Position numbers and translations under genes: made by a program. Of a stretch of DNA of 58,622 nucleotides, positions 50,225 to 57,795 are shown in pieces. Under the pieces are notes generated by a model. It searched no databases. It saw only the letters and a list, made by a program, of their open reading frames with translations, and had not been told where the DNA came from. The DNA is from Acidobacteriaceae bacterium UBA1307 (GTDB taxonomy: Bacteria > Acidobacteriota > Terriglobia > Terriglobales > Acidobacteriaceae), in NCBI GenBank assembly GCA_002307235.1, contig DBTV01000001.1, positions 1 to 58,622 of the forward strand, written 5' to 3'. How positions within the stretch are numbered: position 1 is the first letter of the stretch; each line of letters opens with the position of its first letter.

Positions 50225-51901
50225 TTGTTCGTTGCGGCTGCAACCCGTTTTTGTTCTTATCTCTCGTCGGCACTGCCCGTCGACGCGCTCGCGGCCTGGC
50301 TCTTCGGACCGAACAATACCCTGAAGCACTACCTGAAGGCGCAGTACACCGATCGCACCTTCGATGGCCTCTACCAGTGGAACCTGTTCGACCTGACGCT
50401 GCTGATCCCCTACTGCTTCGTGATGGTCGCGCTGTCGATCTACGGCATTCATCGCTACACGATGTGCTATCGGTATTTCAAGTTCCGCAAGAATTACGAT
50501 CCGAATCCGAAGGCACAGTTCGATGAGCTGCCGACGGTGCTGATCCAGTTGCCGATGTTCAACGAGCAGTATGTTGTTGACCGGCTGGTCGAGGCCGTCT
50601 GCGCCATGGAGTATCCGCGCGAGAAGCTGGAGATTCAGGTCCTCGACGACTCGACCGACGAAAGCCAGGATGTGGCGCGGCAGATCGTCGAGCGTTACGC
50701 GGCGCTCGGCAATCCGATCAAATATATTCATCGCACCAACCGCCACGGTTACAAGGCCGGCGCGCTCGACGAAGGACTGAAGCAGTCCACCGCCGAGTTC
50801 GTGGCCATCTTCGATGCCGACTTTGTGCCGCCGAAGGACTGGATCATGAACGTGATCCATCACTTCACCGAGCCGGACGTGGGCCTGGTGCAGACCCGCT
50901 GGGCGCACCTGAATCGCGACTACAGCATGCTCACCAAGATTGAAGCGATTCTGCTCGACGCGCACTTCATCATCGAGCACGGCTCGCGCGTGCGCACCGG
51001 CGAATACTTCAACTTCAACGGCACGGCCGGCATGTGGCGGCGCAAGGCCATTGAGGACGGCGGCGGCTGGCAGCACGACACGCTGACCGAAGACACCGAC
51101 CTGAGCTATCGCTCGCAGATGGCCGGCTGGCGCTTCAAGTATCTGCCCCACGTCGCCTGCCCCTCCGAGCTGCCCATCGAGATGAACGCCTTCAAGACGC
51201 AGCAGGCGCGCTGGGCCAAGGGACTCATTCAGGTCTCCATCAAGCTGCTGCCGACCATCTTCAAGTCGGGCATGACGCGCAAGCGCAAGATCGAGTCGGT
51301 CTATCACCTGACGGCCAACATCAGCTATCCGCTGATGGTCATCATGACGGTGCTGATCGTGCCGGTGACCATCGTCAAGGCGCTGCAGGGCTGGTGGATC
51401 ATGCTGCTGTTTGATCTACCCATCTTCGCCGCCTCCACGATTTCGATTGCCGTGTTTTATGTGCTCAGCCAGCGCGAGCTGTACCCGAACCGGTGGAAGC
51501 GCTCGATGCTCTACATCCCGATGCTGATGGCCGTCGGCGTCGGTCTGACGGTGACCAACACGAAGGCGGTCATGGAGGCGATCTTCGGCGTGCAAAGCTC
51601 ATTTGTGCGCACGCCAAAATTCCGTGTCACCAACAAGGGCGACAAGTCGCAGGCCAAGAAGTATCTGAAGCGCCTCAAGCTGGCGCCCTATGTCGAGATT
51701 GTGCTTGGCTGCTTCTTCGCCGGAGCCATCGTCTACAGCATCATGAACGCCAACTACTTCACGCCGCCCTTCTTCCTGATTTTTGTGGTGGGCTACTGGT
51801 ACACGGGCTTCATGAGCATCTTCCAGGGCCGGTTCGAGGGCTGGAAACGGCACGAAGACCCGGATGAGGGCAGCGCCAAGCCCTTCCCGGTGGGTGTATA
51901 A
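50225..51901 (+). CDS. Membrane-bound family 2 glycosyltransferase (cellulose-synthase/CslA-like)
   Basis: The 558-residue product has an N-terminal hydrophobic segment (about 55-80), a cytoplasmic GT-A domain with IQVLDDSTDES, FDADFVPP (the DxD), LTEDTDLSYR (TED) and QQARWAKGL (QxxRW), and then about five membrane helices from residue 360. This is the layout of processive beta-glycan synthases such as CslA mannan/glucomannan synthases. The product polysaccharide is not evident. The start is taken as TTG 50225 because GGAGG sits seven bases upstream. The gene is monocistronic, with its own terminator. Confidence 0.85.
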   Translation: MFVAAATRFCSYLSSALPVDALAAWLFGPNNTLKHYLKAQYTDRTFDGLYQWNLFDLTLLIPYCFVMVALSIYGIHRYTMCYRYFKFRKNYDPNPKAQFDELPTVLIQLPMFNEQYVVDRLVEAVCAMEYPREKLEIQVLDDSTDESQDVARQIVERYAALGNPIKYIHRTNRHGYKAGALDEGLKQSTAEFVAIFDADFVPPKDWIMNVIHHFTEPDVGLVQTRWAHLNRDYSMLTKIEAILLDAHFIIEHGSRVRTGEYFNFNGTAGMWRRKAIEDGGGWQHDTLTEDTDLSYRSQMAGWRFKYLPHVACPSELPIEMNAFKTQQARWAKGLIQVSIKLLPTIFKSGMTRKRKIESVYHLTANISYPLMVIMTVLIVPVTIVKALQGWWIMLLFDLPIFAASTISIAVFYVLSQRELYPNRWKRSMLYIPMLMAVGVGLTVTNTKAVMEAIFGVQSSFVRTPKFRVTNKGDKSQAKKYLKRLKLAPYVEIVLGCFFAGAIVYSIMNANYFTPPFFLIFVVGYWYTGFMSIFQGRFEGWKRHEDPDEGSAKPFPVGV

Positions 51902-51921
51902 CTGCTGTGAAATGACCTTCG

Positions 51922-51960
51922 AGCGGCTCAATGTCCTGCATTGGGCCGCTTTCCCGTTTT
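51922..51960 (+). terminator. Terminator after the GT2 gene
   Basis: A 12-bp stem with one wobble pair (51922-51933 with 51939-51950) and a 5-base loop is followed by TTCCCGTTTT. Confidence 0.7.
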
Positions 51961-51967
51961 CCTCCGC

Positions 51968-51973
51968 TACAAT
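51968..51973 (+). promoter_or_regulatory. -10 element TACAAT for guaB
   Basis: TACAAT lies 61 bases before the guaB ATG and directly after the GT2 terminator. TTGGGC at 51941 is too far for an ideal -35 spacer. Confidence 0.4.
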
Positions 51974-52034
51974 AGTAGGAAGCCCTTGCCCCCGTCGGAG
52001 CTGACTCCAGCCGCAGGCAGGCGCACATCTTCCT

Positions 52035-53555
52035 ATGCTTACCAAAGATCTGCCAGAAGCCCTCACCTTCGATGACGTGCTGTTGATCCCCTCCTACAGC
52101 GACGTCATTCCCACGCAAGTGAGCACGCAAACGCAGCTCACGCGTGAGATTACGCTGAATATACCCCTGCTGTCCTCGGCGATGGATACCGTGACCGAGT
52201 CGCGCATGGCCATTGCCATGGCGCAGCAGGGCGGTATCGGTATCGTCCATCGCAATCTTTCCATTGCCGATCAGGCCGGCGAAATCGACAAGGTCAAGCG
52301 CTCCGAGAGCGGCATGATCGTCGATCCCGTCACCATCGGCCCCGACCAGTTGATCGCCGACGCGCTTGAAGTCATGCGCCGGTACAAGATCTCCGGTGTC
52401 CCTGTCACGCGCGGCAAAAAGCTCGTCGGCATTCTCACCAACCGCGATCTTCGCTTTGAAACGCGCACCGATATTCCCATCGGCGACGTGATGACCAAGG
52501 AAAATCTGATCACCGTCCCCGTCGGCACCACGCTCGAAGAGGCGGAGCAGATTCTGCATCAGCACCGCGTCGAAAAGCTGCTGGTGGTCGATGATCAGTA
52601 CAACCTCAAGGGTCTGATCACCGTCAAGGACATCCAGAAGAAGCTCAAGTATCCGAATGCCTGCAAAGACGACCAAGGCCGTCTGCGCGTAGGCGGCGCC
52701 ATCGGCGCGACGGGCGACTACATGGAGCGCGCCGCCGAGCTGGTCAAGGCGCGCGTCGACGTGCTCGCCATCGATTCGGCGCACGGTCACTCCATCCGCG
52801 TGCTCGAAGCCGTTCGCGAGATCAAGGCAGCCTTCCCGCATGTCGGTCTTCTGGCCGGCAACGTGGCCACCTACGAGGGCGCGAAGGCGCTGATCGAAGC
52901 GGGCGCGGATGCCATCAAGATCGGCATCGGACCGGGTTCGATCTGCACCACGCGCATGGTCTCCGGTGCCGGTATGCCGCAGATTACCGCCATTGCCGAA
53001 GCCTCGCGCGCAGCACGCGAAGCGGGCGTTCCGGCCATTGCCGACGGCGGCATCAAGTACTCCGGCGAGCTCACCAAGGCCATTGCAGCCGGTGCCGATT
53101 CGGTGATGATCGGTTCGCTGTTTGCCGGCGTGGATGAGAGCCCGGGCGAGACGATTCTTTACCAGGGCCGCAGCTTCAAGACCTATCGCGGCATGGGATC
53201 GCTGACCGCCATGCGCGAGGGTTCGGGCGAGCGCTACTTCCAGTCGAAGTCCGATCTGGATTCGGCCGAGTGCGGAACCGAGTCGGTGGTGCAGCGCGAA
53301 AAGAGCGGCAACCGTCTGGCGAAATTCGTGCCCGAGGGTATCGAAGGCCGCGTGCCTTATCGCGGTGCGCTTGAGGCGATGACCTACCAGTTGGTGGGCG
53401 GCCTGCGCGCCGGCATGGGCTACGTTGGCTGCGGCACCATCAAGGACCTGAAGGAGAAGGCGCGGTTCGTGCGCATCTCCGGCGCAGGTCTGCGTGAAAG
53501 CCATGTGCATGACGTCATCATCACGCGCGAGGCGCCGAACTATCATGTCGAATAA
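52035..53555 (+). CDS. guaB: Inosine-5'-monophosphate dehydrogenase
   Basis: GuaB oxidises IMP to XMP with NAD, the committed step to GMP. The 506-residue product has the N-terminal barrel strand TFDDVLLIPSYSDV, a pair of CBS domains (about 95-205), and the catalytic loop GPGSICTTRMVSGAG with the active Cys near residue 304. GSLFAGVDESPGE, the flap EGIEGRVPYRG and the C-terminal monovalent-cation site follow. A VanZ-like gene overlaps its 3' end by 11 bases. Confidence 0.97.
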   Translation: MLTKDLPEALTFDDVLLIPSYSDVIPTQVSTQTQLTREITLNIPLLSSAMDTVTESRMAIAMAQQGGIGIVHRNLSIADQAGEIDKVKRSESGMIVDPVTIGPDQLIADALEVMRRYKISGVPVTRGKKLVGILTNRDLRFETRTDIPIGDVMTKENLITVPVGTTLEEAEQILHQHRVEKLLVVDDQYNLKGLITVKDIQKKLKYPNACKDDQGRLRVGGAIGATGDYMERAAELVKARVDVLAIDSAHGHSIRVLEAVREIKAAFPHVGLLAGNVATYEGAKALIEAGADAIKIGIGPGSICTTRMVSGAGMPQITAIAEASRAAREAGVPAIADGGIKYSGELTKAIAAGADSVMIGSLFAGVDESPGETILYQGRSFKTYRGMGSLTAMREGSGERYFQSKSDLDSAECGTESVVQREKSGNRLAKFVPEGIEGRVPYRGALEAMTYQLVGGLRAGMGYVGCGTIKDLKEKARFVRISGAGLRESHVHDVIITREAPNYHVE

Positions 53556-54033
53556 CCGGCGCCAGCCGGCTTCATGGATGAGTGCGTGGTGGCCAGTTCT
53601 CCTGGCCATCACCATCATCGTTCTCGAATCGACACAGATGATGGGCTCCAGCAACACCAGCGGTCCGCTGCGTCATCTTGTTGAATTCTTCTTTGGAAAA
53701 ATCGCCGACAGCCACTGGGAAACGGTTCACTTCTACATTCGCAAGAGCGGTCACTTCTTCGGCTACGGCCTGATGGGGCTCGCCTGGCTGCGCGGATGGG
53801 CCATCAGCCGTCCACGGCTGACCATGCTCTCCTGTGCGCTTGCAGCCGTGGCCAGCACGGCCTTCATTGCAAGCTGCGACGAACTGCACCAGAGCACCCT
53901 CCCCAACCGCACCGGCACGCCGCACGATGTGCTGATCGATACGGCCGGAGCCCTGGTTCTGATCCTCGCCGTTCTTGCCGGAAAAAAGCTCTTCCGTCCC
54001 CTCTTCTTCCGCCGCATTGCACGGCGCGCGTAA
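53545..54033 (+). CDS. VanZ-family membrane protein
   Basis: The 162-residue product has four hydrophobic segments and the VanZ pattern HFYIRKSGHFFGYGLMGLAW followed by a second helix pair and DELHQSTLPNRTGTPHDVLIDTAG. VanZ-like proteins are of uncertain function; the family name comes from teicoplanin-resistance clusters, but most chromosomal members are not linked to resistance. ATG 53545 lies inside the guaB end (11-base overlap), so translation is probably coupled. It converges on the GT9 gene with only 6 bases between the stops and no terminator hairpin. Confidence 0.82.
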   Translation: MSNNRRQPASWMSAWWPVLLAITIIVLESTQMMGSSNTSGPLRHLVEFFFGKIADSHWETVHFYIRKSGHFFGYGLMGLAWLRGWAISRPRLTMLSCALAAVASTAFIASCDELHQSTLPNRTGTPHDVLIDTAGALVLILAVLAGKKLFRPLFFRRIARRA

Positions 54034-54039
54034 CCGCGG

Positions 54040-55152
54040 CTATTGCGGCTGAAGCACAGCCAGTCCCAGCAGTTGCCGCGCCTTTTCTTCGACCGCGTCC
54101 ACGTGCACATGCATCTCTTTCGCGCAGGGGTACATCTGGTGATGCAGCCCGGCAACCTCCCAAAGAGCTCGATGCTGCTGCGGGTCAAAGAGCCGCGTCA
54201 AAAGCAGAATGGCGGGCCGGTCAAAGGCTGGCGCAACGTGCATCACAAAGCTGCCGTGGCATAAAACAAGATCTGCCGTCGCAATCAGCGCCATCGACTG
54301 ACGAATCGTGGCCGTGCCACAGCGATTGCGCACATGCAGAACGCCTTTGGCAATCGCCTCGCCCATGGCCGCATCGCCGCACGAGCCCAGTACGCAGGCA
54401 TTCACTTCGCCCTCCAGCCGCCGGGCCAGTTCGGCAAAGCGCTCAATGGGCCATTGCTTCTGTCGAAATCCCGCACCCGGCGCGTAGATGACGCGCGGCC
54501 GTCGCTTCCCTTCCCGCAGTTCGTACTCGCGCCAAAATCGCTCGGCCTCATCGCGCTCAGCCTGACGCAAAAACAGTTGCGGCTTCAGGGCAATGTCGAA
54601 GTCGGCTTCCGGCTGAAGCAGGCGCAGAAAATCGAGAGAACTTTTTGCCACCGAGGCCGAGGCATCGTAGTCGAGACAGGCCGTCGCGCCGCTGTGCCCG
54701 CCGGCCCAGCCCCTGCGCCCAAGCCGTATCGGAATCCCCATACGCAGCAGAAGCATCGAACCAAAGCCATTGCCGAACAGATCGATTCCGACATCGAATC
54801 GCTCGGCGGCAAGCCCCCTCGCCTCTCGCGAAAAAAAGATGTAGCGCAACGCCTGCCCCAGATTGTTTCTGCCAACCCTGTGGTTGCACCAGGGCGCATT
54901 GCAGGCGACGACCTCATCGAGGTAGGGGTTGGCCTCCAGAATGGCTCTGGAGCCGCTCAGAACGCCCGCCACGATGCGCGCTTCGGGGTAAGCGCGCCGC
55001 AATGCCTCAAACAGCGGCGTCATCACCACCACGTCGCCAAGATCGTTATTGCGCAGCACAAAGATTGACCGCACGGCCTGCCGCCTGCGCACGGGCCAGA
55101 GCCGTCGCATCGTCCATACCGCAGCCTCGAACAGGTCACTTCTGACACCCAT
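54040..55152 (-). CDS. Heptosyltransferase-like glycosyltransferase (GT9)
   Basis: The 370-residue protein has the GT9 layout: FVLRNNDLGDVVVMTPLFEALRRAYPEARI at the start, a central VIYAPGAGFRQKQWPIERFAELARRLEG, and the C-terminal ADLVLCHGSFVMHVAPAFDRPAILLL where ADP-heptose enzymes bind the nucleotide sugar. The usual D(T)GxxH motif reads CHGSFVMH here, so the donor may differ. It probably adds sugars to LPS core at the cytoplasmic face of the inner membrane. It is single, 190 bases upstream of the thiamine-binding gene's 3' end. Confidence 0.82.
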   Translation of the reverse strand: MGVRSDLFEAAVWTMRRLWPVRRRQAVRSIFVLRNNDLGDVVVMTPLFEALRRAYPEARIVAGVLSGSRAILEANPYLDEVVACNAPWCNHRVGRNNLGQALRYIFFSREARGLAAERFDVGIDLFGNGFGSMLLLRMGIPIRLGRRGWAGGHSGATACLDYDASASVAKSSLDFLRLLQPEADFDIALKPQLFLRQAERDEAERFWREYELREGKRRPRVIYAPGAGFRQKQWPIERFAELARRLEGEVNACVLGSCGDAAMGEAIAKGVLHVRNRCGTATIRQSMALIATADLVLCHGSFVMHVAPAFDRPAILLLTRLFDPQQHRALWEVAGLHHQMYPCAKEMHVHVDAVEEKARQLLGLAVLQPQ

Positions 55153-55224
55153 CCCGACATACCTTTCGTGCTCGAAAGAATTTTCTGGATTGATGGATTC
55201 AGTGTAACGCGAAGGGCAGCGTTC

Positions 55225-55344
55225 GGCTTCTAGCCATTAGCCTCTAGCTATTCGAGGACGCCTCTAGCCCTTTGTGTATGCATTCTGCCAGCATACGCAC
55301 AACCAGCTAGAAGCTGATAGCTAATGGCTAAAAGCTAGCGGCTA
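55225..55344. repeat. Inverted heptanucleotide repeat upstream of GT9 gene, at the end of the thiamine-binding gene
   Basis: The left arm has GCTTCTA, GCCATTA and GCCTCTA units; the right arm has TAATGGC, TAAAAGC and TAGCGGC. TAGCCATTAGC (55231-55241) and GCTAATGGCTA (55320-55330) are an exact 11-bp inverted pair. A separate hairpin (GTATGC/GCATAC, about 55277-55297) is at the centre. The element provides the TAG stop of the minus-strand gene ending at 55342. Confidence 0.85.
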
Positions 55345-55659
55345 TTCTGCCGTAACGCGCCGCAGCGTCTTGCCGACGCGCTGCTCCACGTCGCGCACCT
55401 TGCCGGTCAGTCGGTGCGTGGCGCCCTTGCGATCATCGATGGTGATGGTGGTCAGCACGCGCGGAGCAAGCTCCAGCAGGCGGCGATGGCACTGCATGAT
55501 CGTCTCCATCACCTTGGCCTCGTCACCTTCCACGATGGTCTGCATCGGCCCCAGTTGGTAATCGAGCCCCGAGGCATCGACGATCTTCAACGACTCCGCC
55601 ACCAGATGGCTGACGCTCTCGCCGGTGGTCATGGGAACAACGGAAAAACTGGCAAGCAT
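55342..55659 (-). CDS. Thiamine-binding protein (MTH1187/YqgV family)
   Basis: The 105-residue product begins MLASFSVVPMTTGESVSHLVAESLKIV and has GLDYQLGPMQTIVEGDEAKVMETI, the pattern of the small ferredoxin-like proteins of the MTH1187/YqgV (thiamine-binding) family. Members bind thiamine or its pyrimidine moiety, often under a TPP riboswitch, and may buffer or deliver it to transport or salvage. Here a TPP riboswitch lies 70 bases upstream, which supports the call strongly. ATG 55659 follows AAGGAG; the frame continues to an upstream TTG inside that Shine-Dalgarno and is not used. Confidence 0.85.
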   Translation of the reverse strand: MLASFSVVPMTTGESVSHLVAESLKIVDASGLDYQLGPMQTIVEGDEAKVMETIMQCHRRLLELAPRVLTTITIDDRKGATHRLTGKVRDVEQRVGKTLRRVTAE

Positions 55660-55726
55660 AAAGACTCCTTCGCTCAACGGCCATAAGGCCGGAATCGAAA
55701 CAGGAGTCGCTCACAGAGGTGGGCCT

Positions 55727-55808
55727 GAAAAAACTCCCCACGCCGGTATGATCCGGATCGGGTACGAGGGTATCATCTCAGCCACGCGCGCGCGGCACCC
55801 CTGTTTCT
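55727..55808 (-). promoter_or_regulatory. TPP riboswitch (THI element)
   Basis: Read on the minus strand, this has the TPP aptamer landmarks in order: GGGGTGCC, the GGCTGAGA core loop, ACCC, GATCCGGAT and CCGGCGTGGGGA, with AGAAAC and GTTTTT closing P1. Beyond it, GACTCCT (55702-55708) is an exact complement of the AGGAGTC Shine-Dalgarno (55663-55669), and GGAGT of the aptamer tail (55733-55737) could instead pair with ACTCC. This points to translational control: with TPP bound, the ribosome site would be masked. Confidence 0.93.
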
Positions 55809-55814
55809 ATGTTG

Positions 55815-55820
55815 ATTGTA
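55815..55820 (-). promoter_or_regulatory. -10 element TACAAT for the riboswitch transcript
   Basis: TACAAT on the minus strand ends 7 bases before the first paired base of the TPP riboswitch, so the RNA would begin with the aptamer. TTGTGC at 55836-55841 with a 15-base spacer is a possible -35. Confidence 0.5.
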
Positions 55821-55844
55821 GCGCGCAGAGAGACGGCACAATCC

Positions 55845-55882
55845 CAAAAGAAAAACGGGCGCACCCTTGCGGATGCACCCGT
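55845..55882 (-). terminator. Terminator after rplQ
   Basis: A 9-bp stem with one wobble pair (55855-55863 with 55874-55882) and a 10-base loop precedes a T run on the minus strand. It ends the alpha operon at its rplQ end, 15 bases before the riboswitch promoter region. Confidence 0.75.
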
Positions 55883-55903
55883 CGATCTTGCGGAAGAAAA
55901 AAG

Positions 55904-56386
55904 CTACTTCGCTTCTTCCTTGGCTTCGGCCGCTTCCTGCTTCTGGGCCTCTGCCATGGCCTTCTCGAGCTCGGCGCGCTTCTTGGCCTTGACGTCGGCG
56001 CTCTTCTGGCGCTTGGCGTCGAGTTCCTTCTCGGCTCCGAGCAGTTCGATGAAGACCTTCTCGGCTCCGTCGCCCTTCTGGAAGCCAGTGCGAACGATGC
56101 GCAGATAGCCGCCCTGGCGATCACCGTAACGAGGCGCAACCGTCTCGAACAGACGGGTCACGGAATCGTCGGTCATCAGAAAGCTAAGCGCCTGACGGCG
56201 CGAGTGCAGATCGCCCTTTTTGCCGAGGGTGATCATCTTCTCAACGAGCGGACGCACCGCCTTGGCCTTGGCCACGGTCGTTTCCACACGATCTTCCACG
56301 ATCACGGACGTCGTCAGGTTGCGCAGCAGAGCGCGGCGGTGACTGGTGTTGCGTCCGAGTTTGAATCCTGCATTGCGATGGCGCAT
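55904..56386 (-). CDS. rplQ: 50S ribosomal protein L17
   Basis: The 160-residue product begins MRHRNAGFKLGRNTSHRRALLRNL and keeps the L17 core: TTVAKAKAVRPLVEKMITLGKKGD, the VTRLF segment and GGYLRIVRTGFQKGDGAEKVFIELLG. A C-terminal extension of about 45 residues is helical and Lys/Ala/Glu-rich (LDAKRQKSADVKAKKRAELE), which many non-gammaproteobacterial L17 proteins carry. It is the last gene of rpsK-rpsD-rpoA-rplQ and is separated from rpoA by a heptamer repeat. Confidence 0.96.
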   Translation of the reverse strand: MRHRNAGFKLGRNTSHRRALLRNLTTSVIVEDRVETTVAKAKAVRPLVEKMITLGKKGDLHSRRQALSFLMTDDSVTRLFETVAPRYGDRQGGYLRIVRTGFQKGDGAEKVFIELLGAEKELDAKRQKSADVKAKKRAELEKAMAEAQKQEAAEAKEEAK

Positions 56387-56403
56387 GATAAAAATCTCTC
56401 CAA

Positions 56404-56518
56404 AAAGCTTCTAGCTTCTAGCTCCTAGCCTCTAGCTCCCACTCTCAGCCCGCCGTATGTCCGGGACGCATCCCTGACCCAAGACGAGCGAAGAGCTTGA
56501 AGCTAACAACTGGTAGCT
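56404..56518. repeat. Inverted heptanucleotide repeat between rplQ and rpoA
   Basis: Five successive 7-mers form the left arm (GCTTCTA twice, GCTCCTA, GCCTCTA, GCTCCCA; 56407-56441). The right arm (about 56492-56518) holds TTGAAGC, TAACAAC and TGGTAGC and stops 3 bases before the rpoA stop. The non-repeated centre is 50 bases. Confidence 0.8.
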
Positions 56519-56521
56519 GCC

Positions 56522-57616
56522 TTAAAAGTTCTCCGTCTCGGTCGGCAGTTGCAGATCGACGGAATCGAGTGGCTCGTCCTCATCCTCGAAGTGACTGTAA
56601 CCAGCCGACAGCGCCGTCGCCGGAGGAATGCTGGTCGGCCCCGGAACCGCATTGCCCTGCTCGTCGATCTTCATCCCGAGCGACAAACCCATCTGCGCCA
56701 GGATTTCCTTGATCTCGTTCAGGCTCTTGCGGCCGAAGTTTTTGGTCTTCAGCATCTCCGCTTCGGTCTTCTGCACCAGCTCGCCGATGGTCTGGATATT
56801 GGCGTTCTTCAGGCAGTTGTAGCTGCGCACGGAGAGCTCCAGTTCCTCGACCGACCGGTTGAGGTTATCGTTGCGCAACAGCACATGGCTCTCATCGCCA
56901 CGGGCCTCGGCCTCGATCTCCTCTTCGAAGTTGATGAAGATGTTCATGTGGTCCTTGAGCAGCTTGGCCGCCAGGCCTACCGCATCGGTCGGCAGAACGG
57001 CGCCATTGGTCCACACTTCCAGCGTCAACTTGTCGTAATCGGTGATCTGTCCCAGACGGGCCGCCTCAACGAGATAGTTCACGCGACGCACGGGCGAGTG
57101 AACCGAATCGATGGGAATAAAGCCCAGGCCAAGATCGGCATCAAAGTTCTTGTCGGCCGAGATATAGCCGCGCCCACGCTTCAGACGCATTTCCATATCC
57201 AGCTTGCCACCTTCGGAAACGGTTGCAATGTAGACGTTCTTGTCGAGGATCTCCACGTCGCCATCAGCCTCGATCATGCCCGAGGTCACAACACCCGGCT
57301 GATCGGCACGCAGATAAAGAGCCTTCGGACCATCGCCCTGGAGCTTGAACGGAACCTGCTTCAAGTTCAGGATGATGTCGGTGGCGTCTTCAACCACGCC
57401 GGTGATGGACTGGAACTCATGCAGCACACCCTCGATGCGGACCGCGGTCACTGCCGCGCCCTCGATCGAGCTGAGCAGCGTACGCCGCAAAGCGTTACCG
57501 ATGGTCGTGCCAAATCCACGCTCAAACGGCTGAGCGCTGAACTTGCCGTAGGTATCCGTCAGCGTTTCGGCATCAACTGCCAACCGCTTCGGTTTTTGAA
57601 ATCCTCTCCAAAGCAT
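56522..57616 (-). CDS. rpoA: DNA-directed RNA polymerase subunit alpha
   Basis: The 364-residue product begins MLWRGFQKPKRLAVDAETLTD and has the alpha NTD dimerisation signatures GFGTTIGNALRRTLLSSIEGAAVTAVRIEG and ITGVVEDATDIILNLKQ, and the C-terminal domain with LSVRSYNCLKNANIQTIGELVQKTEAEMLKTKNFGRKSLNEIKEIL for UP-element and activator binding. A ~45-residue acidic tail (from about 318) ends the protein. It lies between rpsD and rplQ in the alpha operon. Confidence 0.97.
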   Translation of the reverse strand: MLWRGFQKPKRLAVDAETLTDTYGKFSAQPFERGFGTTIGNALRRTLLSSIEGAAVTAVRIEGVLHEFQSITGVVEDATDIILNLKQVPFKLQGDGPKALYLRADQPGVVTSGMIEADGDVEILDKNVYIATVSEGGKLDMEMRLKRGRGYISADKNFDADLGLGFIPIDSVHSPVRRVNYLVEAARLGQITDYDKLTLEVWTNGAVLPTDAVGLAAKLLKDHMNIFINFEEEIEAEARGDESHVLLRNDNLNRSVEELELSVRSYNCLKNANIQTIGELVQKTEAEMLKTKNFGRKSLNEIKEILAQMGLSLGMKIDEQGNAVPGPTSIPPATALSAGYSHFEDEDEPLDSVDLQLPTETENF

Positions 57617-57720
57617 ATCCGTCTCTCATTCCCCGCACGGCAGCGTCGCGATGCATTTTGCGACGGCCGCGCAAGTTCTCCTTCGATTTGAAATGCAGCT
57701 TCCGGATCTTCGCCCCCGGC

Positions 57721-57795
57721 CTTTCTTGCCTGCCGCGATACCCCGCGACAGACAAGAAAGAGCAAGAGGGGAACGCCAGAAGCTAAAGAGCTTAC
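57721..57795 (-). other. Hairpin and heptamer remnant in the rpoA-rpsD gap
   Basis: The 175-base gap 57617-57791 holds CTTTCTTG...CAAGAAAG, an imperfect 12-bp hairpin (57721-57732 with 57749-57760), and then AGAAGCTAAAGAGCTTA (from about 57779) that ends on the rpsD stop and looks like two degraded units of the heptamer family. No gene is seen. Confidence 0.4.

Noticed and set aside
46671..50273. A 1200-codon minus-strand frame opposite infB.
   Set aside because: Antisense shadow of infB; Gly/Arg/Ala-rich repeats mirror the IF-2 linker.
50225..51901. Cellulose synthase (BcsA).
   Set aside because: The GT2 motifs are present, but there is no PilZ domain, no bcsB/bcsZ/bcsC nearby and the length is short; CslA-like is the better description.
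53545..54033. Antibiotic-resistance gene because of the VanZ name.
   Set aside because: Family membership alone does not indicate glycopeptide resistance, and no other van gene is present.
55225..55344. tRNA or other known RNA gene in the repeat-rich gap.
   Set aside because: The pairing is between heptamer arms; no cloverleaf, anticodon or CCA end is visible.
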